Source: Nitrospira sp. (GTDB lineage: Bacteria; Nitrospirota; Nitrospiria; Nitrospirales; Nitrospiraceae). From it: 64,000 nt of DNA. The stretch spans positions 3,085,001-3,149,000 of the forward strand of contig CP054184.1 of the NCBI GenBank assembly GCA_015709715.1. The letters are read 5' to 3'. Within the stretch, counting starts at the first letter, position 1. The number at the start of each line of letters is the position of its first letter. Of this stretch, positions 51,888 through 60,025 are shown piece after piece. The notes under the pieces were generated by a model. That model was not told where the DNA came from, ran no database searches, and saw nothing but the letters and a program-made list of their open reading frames with translations. The translations under genes were made by a program, and so were the position numbers.

Positions 51888-54401
51888 ATGGATGCGGACA
51901 TCCGCGTCTTGATGGCCTGTGAACATGACACCCTGGAGGCTGGCATGGAGAGAGGGGCGCGTGGAGGTGGAGCGGCGGAGCGACGAGGGGGCGAGTGGTG
52001 GAGGCGCTGGGGCGTCGCGATCGTGATGCTCAGTCTTTTGGCGACGACCGCCTTCGCCCAGACCGATGGAACGACAGAGTCTCAAGCCACAAGGCACTAT
52101 CGGATTCCGGCTCAATCCCTCAACACGGCGTTGCGCGATTTTGCGTTGGCATCGGGGCTCCAAGTGAGTTTTCCCGACGACGTGGCGGCCGGCAGGACCT
52201 CGCGCGAACTGGTCGGGACCTATACGCCGGAAGAGGCGTTGTCGGAGCTGCTGGCGGGAACCGGCCTGTCGTTCCGCTTCACGGCGGCCGATACGGTGAC
52301 CTTGGAACGGGCCAGACGCACGGCGGTTCCTGTTGTGCTGACGGCGAACGGCACTGCGTCGGCGGCACCGACGACTGGGCCCGACCAGCCTGCTTCGACT
52401 GGAGCCAGGCCCGTGAAGGTGCCGGAAATCATCGTGTTGGATGTGCAGGAGCGGAATCTGCCGGATCAGGAAGCGGTCAAGGAGGTTGCGGGCACGGTCA
52501 ATGTCGTCACCCGCGAGGAAATTCAGCGCGCGCGCCCCAAGAATGCGGATGAAATGTTGCGCCGGATTCCCGGCGTCAACGTGCTCGATGAGTATGGCCA
52601 AGGGTTGCGGCCGAACATCGGCATCCGCGGCATGGATCCGCGGCGCAGCAAGAACATCCTCCTGTTGCTGGACGATGTGCCGATTCAGCCGGCCCTGTTC
52701 GGGGATGCTTCCACGTATTACATGGTGCCGATCGAGCGCATCGACCATATTGAAGTGATCAAGGGCGGCGCCTCCGTGCTCTACTCGCCCAACACTCAAG
52801 GCGGGTTGATCAATTTCATTCGGAAACGCATCCCCGCGACGCCGACGTTTTCTACGACGAACACCTTCGGCAGCTTCAACTTCTTTCAGTCCGACACGCA
52901 GTACGGCGGGTACTTCGGCAACTTCGGCGCGCAACTGGGCTACCTCCGTCGCCAGTCGGACGGCTTCCGGCAGCGGAGCGCGTCCCAGCTGGATGATTTC
53001 ACGATGCGGTTCGAGGCGAATCCGGACGATCGCACAAGGATCACCGCCAACATCTCTTGGTACGAGGAAACGACGCAGACGCCGGGCAGCCTCACCCCCA
53101 CGCAGTATCGCAACGACCGTACCCTGGCGGGAAAACCGCTGGATGAATTCAAGGGGCAGCGGGGAGCGATCGATCTCACGGCGACGCGGGAGATCAATGC
53201 CCACAACCAGGCCAAGGTTCTCGTCTACGGCAATGTCTTCGAGCGGAATTGGTACATCCAGGATCAAGCCGCCAATGGAACGCTGCTCGAGACGAGCACC
53301 AATTTTTTGCGGAAATTTAACGTGTTCGGCGTGGTGCCGCAGCACCAGTTCACCTTTTCCCTTTTCGGCTTGGATCAAAGGATCACCACCGGATTCCGCT
53401 ACCATGCCGAACGCTTGACCGACATCAGGGGCGTCGGCACGGCCGGCTCAAAAATCAGCAGTACGACGAACAATGCCGACCTCGAATCGGTGGCCTATGC
53501 GGCCTACACGGAGACCGCCATCAGGCTGACCGAAGCGCTGACCATTTCTCCGGGTATCCGCTGGGAGCAGGTGAACCAGAGTCGGGAGACCATGAATGCG
53601 GTCCCTCCGGCGGGAGGCAATTTCAAGGGCTATAAGACCACGCAAGGACTAATCTATGGCACGGGGGTCAAGTATCAACTCACACCGGACAGTCTGTTGT
53701 TTGGGCACGTGCACACCACGTTTCGTCCGCCGACCTTCGCCAATGCCGTCGATCCGACCAGCGGCACGGCGCAAGACTTGTCGGCTGAGCGGGCCTTGAG
53801 CTCCGACATCGGAGTTCGTTTTACCATCCTACCGGGCGTGAGCGGAGAACTCGCGCTGTTCCGGGCCGAGTTCAGCAACCAAATCGTGCAGCAGGGCAGT
53901 CAGTTCGTCAACGCGGGTAAGACCTTGCAGGAAGGTATCGAAAGCACGCTCCACCTCGACTGGGGGGAGATCGTGCGCCCGCTGCAAGGGTTCGTCACGA
54001 GGGGCAGCATCACGCTGCTCCGGCCGAAATCGCTCTCCGGCGCCACGGACGGCAAGGACCTGCCCTATGCGCCGCGCATGACCTTTTATGGATTGGTGGG
54101 TTACTACCATCCGACCGGCGCCTCGATCGAGGCGGATGCGCTGTTCATCGCGCAGCAGTTCACCGACGGGGCGAACACTCAGGTGGAGAATGCCCTCGGC
54201 ACCAACGGGGCGATTCCGTCCTACACCATCTGGAACCTGCGATTGAACTACGCACCGCCGAAGGCGCGTTGGGCCCTGTTTGCCGGTGTGCGCAACCTGA
54301 CCGACGAGTCGTTCATCGCACAACGCACGACCGGAAGTTTCATCGGCATCCAGCCGGGCGAAATCCGAAACTTTTACGGCGGCTTCTCCTGGAGGTTTTA
54401 A
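51888..54401 (+). CDS. TonB-dependent siderophore-type receptor with signalling domain
   Basis: The outer-membrane transporter is about 837 residues. A signal peptide (IVMLSLLATTAFAQ) is followed by an STN signalling domain (YRIPAQSLNTALRDFALASG), the TonB box and plug (GTVNVVTREEIQRARPKNAD, GIRGMDPRRSKNIL), and a 22-strand barrel ending NFYGGFSWRF with C-terminal Phe. It is FecA/FhuE-like, so ferric chelates are likely ligands, although the substrate is not visible. The start at 51888 has GAGG upstream; an ATG at 51870 lacks a site. No TonB/ExbBD genes are nearby. Confidence 0.93.
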   Translation: MDADIRVLMACEHDTLEAGMERGARGGGAAERRGGEWWRRWGVAIVMLSLLATTAFAQTDGTTESQATRHYRIPAQSLNTALRDFALASGLQVSFPDDVAAGRTSRELVGTYTPEEALSELLAGTGLSFRFTAADTVTLERARRTAVPVVLTANGTASAAPTTGPDQPASTGARPVKVPEIIVLDVQERNLPDQEAVKEVAGTVNVVTREEIQRARPKNADEMLRRIPGVNVLDEYGQGLRPNIGIRGMDPRRSKNILLLLDDVPIQPALFGDASTYYMVPIERIDHIEVIKGGASVLYSPNTQGGLINFIRKRIPATPTFSTTNTFGSFNFFQSDTQYGGYFGNFGAQLGYLRRQSDGFRQRSASQLDDFTMRFEANPDDRTRITANISWYEETTQTPGSLTPTQYRNDRTLAGKPLDEFKGQRGAIDLTATREINAHNQAKVLVYGNVFERNWYIQDQAANGTLLETSTNFLRKFNVFGVVPQHQFTFSLFGLDQRITTGFRYHAERLTDIRGVGTAGSKISSTTNNADLESVAYAAYTETAIRLTEALTISPGIRWEQVNQSRETMNAVPPAGGNFKGYKTTQGLIYGTGVKYQLTPDSLLFGHVHTTFRPPTFANAVDPTSGTAQDLSAERALSSDIGVRFTILPGVSGELALFRAEFSNQIVQQGSQFVNAGKTLQEGIESTLHLDWGEIVRPLQGFVTRGSITLLRPKSLSGATDGKDLPYAPRMTFYGLVGYYHPTGASIEADALFIAQQFTDGANTQVENALGTNGAIPSYTIWNLRLNYAPPKARWALFAGVRNLTDESFIAQRTTGSFIGIQPGEIRNFYGGFSWRF

Positions 54402-54415
54402 CCGGTCGGATCAAC

Positions 54416-54435
54416 GGGGCCGCACGGCCCCTTTT
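54416..54435 (+). terminator. Intrinsic terminator or attenuator after the receptor gene
   Basis: GGGGCC GCAC GGCCCC is a perfect 6-bp GC stem (7 pairs if G54422-C54425 closes) followed by TTTT. It lies 14 bases after the receptor stop and before the ribosome-binding site of the next gene, so it may reduce rather than abolish read-through into the accessory genes. Confidence 0.6.
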
Positions 54436-54452
54436 CTCAAGGAGTCTGGATC

Positions 54453-55262
54453 ATGATGGGGACGAGATTGATGTTTGGATTGTGGAGCATCGTGGCGATG
54501 GGGAGTGGGGTGATTGCGTCTCCCGCCGGGGCGCACTTCGTCTGGGTCGAGACGGAGGCGACTGCATCGGCGGATGCGGGGTTGCCGCTGAAGATCTATT
54601 TCGGTGAGTACGCCGAGCTCCTGCGCGAGGAGCGAGGCGGGCGATTGGATCAGATCGATGGCGTGACCTTGCGGGTGCAGCACGCCAAGCAGGGCAGAAC
54701 CGACGTGTCCCTGACCAAGCAGATCAATCACTTTGCCGGCTCCCTGTCCGCCTGTACACCGGGCCCCAACGCCGTGCTGGCCGAACAGGCCCAGGTGCCG
54801 GTGCAGGACTTGCGTAAGTATGACATCGGTGTGGTGAAGCCGATGTTTTACGCGCGAACGTCCTTCCTGTGTGTGGAAGAGGGGCGCATCAACGAGCATG
54901 AGCGTGGACCGGTCGCCCCGATGGACCTCGATCTGATCCCGCTGACCAAGGGGCTGAGCCTGGCCACGGGGCGCATGACCCATGCTCCTGGTGGAGAGAT
55001 CGTCGTCAAGGCGGTCTTCAAGGGCAAGCCGCTTCCGAACACGCAGGTGTTGGTACACGCGCCCAACGGCTGGGACAAGGAACTCAAGAGCGACGCCGAA
55101 GGTATCCTGGCCTTTACCCCGCTGTGGCCGGGGCGGTATGTCCTCGAAGTCGTACAGGTCGAACCGACGCCGGGGGAATTTCAAGGGAAGCCGTACGAAG
55201 CCGTTCGGCATCGCAGCACCCTGTCCCTGCAGGTGAAGGCTGAGCGTTCGAGGGCGGAGTAA
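54453..55262 (+). CDS. DUF4198-type periplasmic protein
   Basis: The 269-residue protein has a signal peptide ending ASPAGA and then HFVWVETEA. The DUF4198 pattern continues with PLKIYFGEYAELLREE and the C-terminal beta-sandwich GKPLPNTQVLVHAPNGWDKE plus LWPGRYVLEVV. DUF4198 proteins are periplasmic and often sit with TonB receptors or metal transporters. The first mature residues AHF could bind a metal through the amino-terminal His, which is inference. It follows AAGGAG and precedes the PepSY-type gene by 1 base. Confidence 0.85.
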   Translation: MMGTRLMFGLWSIVAMGSGVIASPAGAHFVWVETEATASADAGLPLKIYFGEYAELLREERGGRLDQIDGVTLRVQHAKQGRTDVSLTKQINHFAGSLSACTPGPNAVLAEQAQVPVQDLRKYDIGVVKPMFYARTSFLCVEEGRINEHERGPVAPMDLDLIPLTKGLSLATGRMTHAPGGEIVVKAVFKGKPLPNTQVLVHAPNGWDKELKSDAEGILAFTPLWPGRYVLEVVQVEPTPGEFQGKPYEAVRHRSTLSLQVKAERSRAE

Positions 55263-55263
55263 C

Positions 55264-55995
55264 GTGAGCCGTGCAGGGGCCGAACGTCTCGTCCGGCAGG
55301 CCCATCGTTGGGTCAGCATAGGCGCGGTGGGGTTTTTCCTCCTGTCGCTCGTGACCGGGCTGCTCTGGGCGGATGCCAAGTTTCTCTATTGGGACGAACG
55401 GTACAAGGAGAAGCGGCATCCGCTCGCAGGACCGCCGGTGGATTCCGCGCAGGTGCCGCTCGATCGCGCGCTGGCGTTGGCGGCGTCGTCTGTCGAGGGA
55501 CGGGCGGTCGTCGAGCAGGCGGTCCTCCGCGCTGATTTCGGGCGGCTCTTCTATGAAGTGAAGGTGCGGGCCGAGGGCGGGCCGGTGATTCTGCTGGTGG
55601 ATGCCATGACCGGTGAACGGTTGTCGCCGATCGCGCCGGAGTTGGCGCCGGTGATCGCCGCGCAATATGTGCCGACGCCGGCACCGGTGCTGGGCGTGGA
55701 GGTGGAGCGGTACAAGCCGCGAAAGAAGAAACGTGTCTACGATGCCGTGCGCGTCCGGTTCGATGATGCCGAGGCCACGGAGATCGTGCTGGACCGGCAG
55801 ACCGGGGAAATCCTGGAAGACGAAGGGCGGTGGCGTAGGGTCCACTTTGCCGTCATGCAGTTGCACCAGTTGAACTTTTTCGGCTTTGAAAAAACCCTGC
55901 TCAACATTCCCGGAGTCCCGATGCTCTTCATGAGCCTCTCCGGCCTATTGCTCTGGGGGTTCCATCGTGCCAGGGCGCGCCGGGCCAGGCTGTAG
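55264..55995 (+). CDS. PepSY-associated transmembrane protein
   Basis: The 243-residue protein starts at GTG. An N-terminal helix (HRWVSIGAVGFFLLSLVTGL), a periplasmic PepSY-like domain (EIVLDRQTGEILEDEGRWRR) and a C-terminal helix (VPMLFMSLSGLLLWGFHRAR) resemble the PepSY_TM iron-uptake proteins. These often act as ferric reductases using heme or flavin. Conserved His residues near both helices (AHRW, QLHQLNFF) may bind heme, which is inference. The location after a TonB receptor fits iron reduction after import. Confidence 0.85.
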   Translation: MSRAGAERLVRQAHRWVSIGAVGFFLLSLVTGLLWADAKFLYWDERYKEKRHPLAGPPVDSAQVPLDRALALAASSVEGRAVVEQAVLRADFGRLFYEVKVRAEGGPVILLVDAMTGERLSPIAPELAPVIAAQYVPTPAPVLGVEVERYKPRKKKRVYDAVRVRFDDAEATEIVLDRQTGEILEDEGRWRRVHFAVMQLHQLNFFGFEKTLLNIPGVPMLFMSLSGLLLWGFHRARARRARL

Positions 55996-56040
55996 CGTTT
56001 TCTTTTATCTCTTGTTTAGAATGTCACGCGGGAGGCCGGC

Positions 56041-58074
56041 GTGACGATTCGCACCATCAAGGGCCGTATTGTGCTCGCCATCGTGCTGGTGGGCTGCATC
56101 CCGCTGGTGATCGGCCTGGTGCTGGCGTCGATGTCCGGCATGCGGTCCCTGCGCGACGTGATCGGCGGCAATTTCCAAGCGATCGCCGAACAGGCCGCTG
56201 ATCGGCTGACCATGCTCGTCCAGAGCCAGGTGCAGGGGGTACGCCTCCTTGCCTCCGCGCCCTTGCGGGTGCGCCAGCCGGTGGAAGCCGCGAATCTCTC
56301 CTATCCGGGCGAATGGACCGAGACACAGCGCCTCATCCAGGCGCGGGCGCAGGAATGGGAAAAGGGTCGTGAGAGTGCCGCCCGCCTGCTGAATTCCGAA
56401 CTCTCCCGTTTTCTCCTCGAAACCAAGGTGCGGGACGGCGATAAGATGGTCGGGCTGCTGATCACCGACCGCTACGGTGCCTTGGTCGCCGCCAGCTCGG
56501 AGCCGGACCATTATTTCCTCAGCCAGGAACCTTGGTGGGAAGCGTTACAGAGCGGTGGACTGGACCGAGTCTATGTCAGTGGCGTGATTCCCGGGCAGGA
56601 AGGCTCCTTCCGGACGCCTGAGGAGACCATCGATATCGCCGTTCCCATCCTGGACGACCACCAGCATGCGATCATCGGCGCCATCAAGGCATCCTACCGA
56701 TTTGACTCGCTGTTTGCGATGATCAAAGAAATCCGCATCGGGCAGACCGGCCACGCCATGCTGTTCGATGCGGCCGGCGAGCCCCTCGTGTGTCCTATCC
56801 TGCCGCGACGGGCGCATCGGATTCCCAGCCAGTTGATGGCCAAGATCGTCTCCTCGGATCCGGGGTGGGAAATCGCGGAGGACGACGGCCACGGGGCGAC
56901 CGATACGGTGGTGGGGTATGCGCCGGTCACGGGCCTGAACCTGCCGGATACCTCCTGGCACGTCTTCGTGCGGCAGCAACCGGAAGAAACCTACGCGCCG
57001 ATTCGCGATCAGCTGAGGAACCTGGCCCTCATCGGCGTCGTGATGTTGGGGTTGCTCTGGGCGATGGGACGGTATGTCGCGGCGCGTATCGCGCGGCCTA
57101 TCCAGGTGTTGAAGACGGGGGTCGAAGCGATCAGTCAGGGTACCTACGATGGCCCGCTCGATATCAGGACGGGGGATGAGTTTGAGGAACTGGCCGTGGC
57201 CGTGCATCGCATGGCGGACCGACTCCAGGCCTCCCGTGGAGAACTGGAAACCTTGAACGCGGAACTGACGCACCGTGTCGAAGAGAAGACGGCGGAAATT
57301 ACCCGCCAGATGCGGAAGTTGGAGCTGTCCGAACGACTGGCGACGCTCGGCAAGGTGGCGAGCGGCATCGCCCATGAGATCAACAATCCGCTCGGCATCA
57401 TTTTAAACCGGATCGAATGTATGGAGGCGGAAGCGGCGCAGACGCAGGTGCCCGACGACGTGAGCCGGGACCTGGTGGCGATCCGCACCCAGGCGGAGCG
57501 CATCTCGCGGGTGACCCGCAGCATTCTCACCTTCTCGCGCGGCACGGTCTCGACCTTGAAGCCGCTCGATGTGAACTGCGTGGCGCGGACCTGTGTGGCG
57601 ATGGCGGGCGAACGGGTGGCGACGCTGTCGGTCCGCATCGAGTCGCACCTGTCGCCCGAACTCGCGCCGGCCATGGGAGATCGAGACCGGTTGGAGACGG
57701 TGCTGCTCAACCTGATCAACAATGCCATCGACGCAGTGGTCGGCTTCACGAACCAGGGCCTGGTGACCCTGCGGACGGAACGGCTGACGGTGGAAGGAGA
57801 GGACTGGGTGCGTATCAGCGTCTCGGACAACGGTCCCGGTGTGCCGTCGACCATCCTCGATCGAATCTTCGACCCCTTCTTTACGACCAAGCCGGCCGGC
57901 CAGGGCACGGGGCTTGGGTTATTTCTGAGTTACGGCATCGTGTCGGATCACCGTGGCCGTATCGAGGTGCGGAACGAGTCCTCCGGCGCGGCGTTCGACG
58001 TGTACTTACCTGCGGTGGGCTGCGGAGCCCCCGCTCATGAAGGAGTACCATGGGGATTGCAGGAAAAGTTTTGA
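56041..58074 (+). CDS. Membrane sensor histidine kinase with Cache-type sensor
   Basis: The 677-residue protein starts at GTG after GGGAGG. TM1 is VLAIVLVGCIPLVIGLVLAS, and a ~290-residue periplasmic double-Cache-like sensor follows (AVPILDDHQHAIIGAIKASY). TM2 precedes a HAMP domain (ARPIQVLKTGVEAISQGTYD). The HisKA phospho-acceptor is His445 in VASGIAHEINNPLG, and the ATPase has NLINNAIDAV, DNGPGVPS and GTGLGLFLS. It overlaps the response regulator gene by 25 bases, so the pair is a cognate two-component system. Confidence 0.95.
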   Translation: MTIRTIKGRIVLAIVLVGCIPLVIGLVLASMSGMRSLRDVIGGNFQAIAEQAADRLTMLVQSQVQGVRLLASAPLRVRQPVEAANLSYPGEWTETQRLIQARAQEWEKGRESAARLLNSELSRFLLETKVRDGDKMVGLLITDRYGALVAASSEPDHYFLSQEPWWEALQSGGLDRVYVSGVIPGQEGSFRTPEETIDIAVPILDDHQHAIIGAIKASYRFDSLFAMIKEIRIGQTGHAMLFDAAGEPLVCPILPRRAHRIPSQLMAKIVSSDPGWEIAEDDGHGATDTVVGYAPVTGLNLPDTSWHVFVRQQPEETYAPIRDQLRNLALIGVVMLGLLWAMGRYVAARIARPIQVLKTGVEAISQGTYDGPLDIRTGDEFEELAVAVHRMADRLQASRGELETLNAELTHRVEEKTAEITRQMRKLELSERLATLGKVASGIAHEINNPLGIILNRIECMEAEAAQTQVPDDVSRDLVAIRTQAERISRVTRSILTFSRGTVSTLKPLDVNCVARTCVAMAGERVATLSVRIESHLSPELAPAMGDRDRLETVLLNLINNAIDAVVGFTNQGLVTLRTERLTVEGEDWVRISVSDNGPGVPSTILDRIFDPFFTTKPAGQGTGLGLFLSYGIVSDHRGRIEVRNESSGAAFDVYLPAVGCGAPAHEGVPWGLQEKF

Positions 58075-59480
58075 TCGTCGACGACGAGCAAGATGCGCTG
58101 GAAAACTGTCGCCGCATTCTGAGCCGCGTGCCCTATCACTGTCTGACCGAAAACGATCCGGTTCGCGCGCTCGACGTGATTCAGCGGGAACGCCCTGGGT
58201 TGATCCTCACGGATCTGCGGATGCCGATTTTGGACGGCATCGAAGTGCTGACGGCCGCGAAGCGATTCGATCCTGCCGTGCAGGTCGTGCTGTTGACGGC
58301 TCATGCCACCGTGCAGACTGCGGTGACCTCGATGCGGTACGGGGCGTTCGACTACATCACCAAGCCGTTTACGAGCGCGGATCTCGTACAGGTGGCGCGC
58401 CGCGCGTTCGGCGAGGACGGCCAGGCCGTGAAGGCGGAGCGGGCGGCGAACGAGGCGGAAACGCGGGAGGAAGGACTGGCCGGTCAATCGAGGCAGTCCC
58501 GCCATGCGGGATTGGCGCGGGTGATCGGCGAGAGCGCCGCCATGCAGTCGGTCTTCGATTTGATCGAAAAAGTGGCCCCGACGCCGTCCAACGTCTTGGT
58601 CTACGGCGAGAGCGGCACGGGGAAAGAATTGGTCGCCCATGCCATTCACGACGCCAGCCTGCGGGCCGATCGTCCCTTCATTCCGGTGGACTGCGTGTCG
58701 TTGCCGGATACGCTGCTCGAATCCGAATTGTTCGGGCATGAGAAAGGGGCCTTCACCGGGGCCCACGTCTCGAAACCTGGCCTGTTCGAGATCGCAGCCG
58801 GCGGGACCGTGTTCCTCGACGAGGTGAGCGGGATGAGCCAGACCCTGCAGTCGCGTCTCCTGCGCGTGTTACAGGAACGGCAAGTTCGGCGGGTGGGCGG
58901 CATTCGCTTCATGGACGTCGACGTGCGGGTGATCGCGGCGTCGAACCAGGATCTCGAGGCGGCTTGCCGTCGCGGCGAGTTTCGAGAAGACCTCTACTAT
59001 CGCCTAAATGTCATTCCCATCGCCCTGCCCCCGCTTCGTCAGCGCGAGGGGGATGTCGTCTTGCTGGCGCGTGAGTTCCTCCGGCGGTTCATCCGGCAGC
59101 AAGGTGCGATGGCGACCTCGGTCCCGGAATTGGATCGGGATGCGAGCGACCTGCTCTCGGCCTACGGCTGGCCTGGAAACGTGCGTGAACTGCAAAACGT
59201 GATCGAACGGGCGGCGGTCTTGGCCGACGGGCCGATGATTACCCGCGCCCATTTGCCTGAGCGGCTCAGGGCGAATGGGGCCGAAGACACGGCGCCCGCC
59301 GAACCGGGCTCCTTCAAACATGCGAAGCAAGTTGCGGTCACGACCTTCGAGCGCGGGTTCCTGATTGACCTCCTCAAGCGGCATGACGGACACATGGGGC
59401 GGGCCGCGAGGGAGGCCGGCGTCGATCGAAAGACCATCGAGCGGATGGTCAAGAAGCACGGACTGCGCGAGCTCTTCTAG
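58050..59480 (+). CDS. Sigma-54-dependent response regulator (cognate of the kinase)
   Basis: The 476-residue protein has a receiver domain with IVDDEQ, the phospho-acceptor Asp in LILTDLRMPILDG, and Lys in ITKPFT. The AAA+ core has GESGTGKELVAHA, KGAFTGAHVS and LDEVSGMSQTL. The C-terminal Fis-type helix-turn-helix is GRAAREAGVDRKTIERMVKK. AAGGAG lies five bases before the ATG, inside the kinase gene. It would activate sigma-54 promoters. The nearest downstream target candidate is the multicopper oxidase at 60026, across a terminator. Confidence 0.95.
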   Translation: MGIAGKVLIVDDEQDALENCRRILSRVPYHCLTENDPVRALDVIQRERPGLILTDLRMPILDGIEVLTAAKRFDPAVQVVLLTAHATVQTAVTSMRYGAFDYITKPFTSADLVQVARRAFGEDGQAVKAERAANEAETREEGLAGQSRQSRHAGLARVIGESAAMQSVFDLIEKVAPTPSNVLVYGESGTGKELVAHAIHDASLRADRPFIPVDCVSLPDTLLESELFGHEKGAFTGAHVSKPGLFEIAAGGTVFLDEVSGMSQTLQSRLLRVLQERQVRRVGGIRFMDVDVRVIAASNQDLEAACRRGEFREDLYYRLNVIPIALPPLRQREGDVVLLAREFLRRFIRQQGAMATSVPELDRDASDLLSAYGWPGNVRELQNVIERAAVLADGPMITRAHLPERLRANGAEDTAPAEPGSFKHAKQVAVTTFERGFLIDLLKRHDGHMGRAAREAGVDRKTIERMVKKHGLRELF

Positions 59481-59660
59481 CTCACGCGTCGTATGTTCGC
59501 GCACCGTTTCCTGCCACGCCTCACCGTGTGCGTTCACGATGCCGCTTACGCCGCTGCCGCTTCCTCTGTCGATGGGGCGTCGCTGTCCCATCGGGATAAT
59601 TTCTAGGACACCTCGCACCTGCCAGCAAATTCAATCTGTTTCGCGATCATGCGGAATTTT

Positions 59661-59686
59661 AATGGGGCGTCTGCGCCCCATTTTTT
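59661..59686 (+). terminator. Rho-independent terminator after the two-component operon
   Basis: AATGGGGCG TCTG CGCCCCATT is a perfect 9-bp stem with a 4-base loop, running straight into TTTT. It lies about 180 bases after the regulator stop. A weaker GATGGG...CCCATC hairpin precedes it at 59571-59592. Confidence 0.9.
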
Positions 59687-59946
59687 CATGTCACCGTTTC
59701 AATTCACTCCAAAAATCCCACATTCATTGCCATTCTTGATGGTGGCGAAAAGGAACGAAAATTGCTCAGTCCCCGTCCGTCTTTGTACGTGCAGCGGCAG
59801 GTGCGTGGTCGGATCGTCGCTTCCTGGTTTCTTCGCGTTCCTAGGCGCGGGCCATGGCGGGCCTGTGCCTGTGGAGGCCACGCGGCTGCCGCGAACATCA
59901 TAAGTGGGCCTGAAGGACCGGCCTCCTGAGCGTTCCACCTTATGAC

Positions 59947-59973
59947 GGTGCAGGCTCCCTTCGAGCCTGCACC
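59947..59973. repeat. Perfect inverted repeat in the leader of the multicopper oxidase gene
   Basis: GGTGCAGGCT and AGCCTGCACC form a perfect 10-bp inverted repeat around a 7-base spacer (CCCTTCG), 52 bases before the oxidase ATG. There is no T tract. It could be an operator for a dimeric regulator or a stem in the mRNA leader. The rest of 59687-60025 holds no gene. Confidence 0.6.
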
Positions 59974-60025
59974 ACGCACGTCGTTCTGCAGGGAAGCGAT
60001 TATGGTTTCAAGAGGAGGTAGGTCA

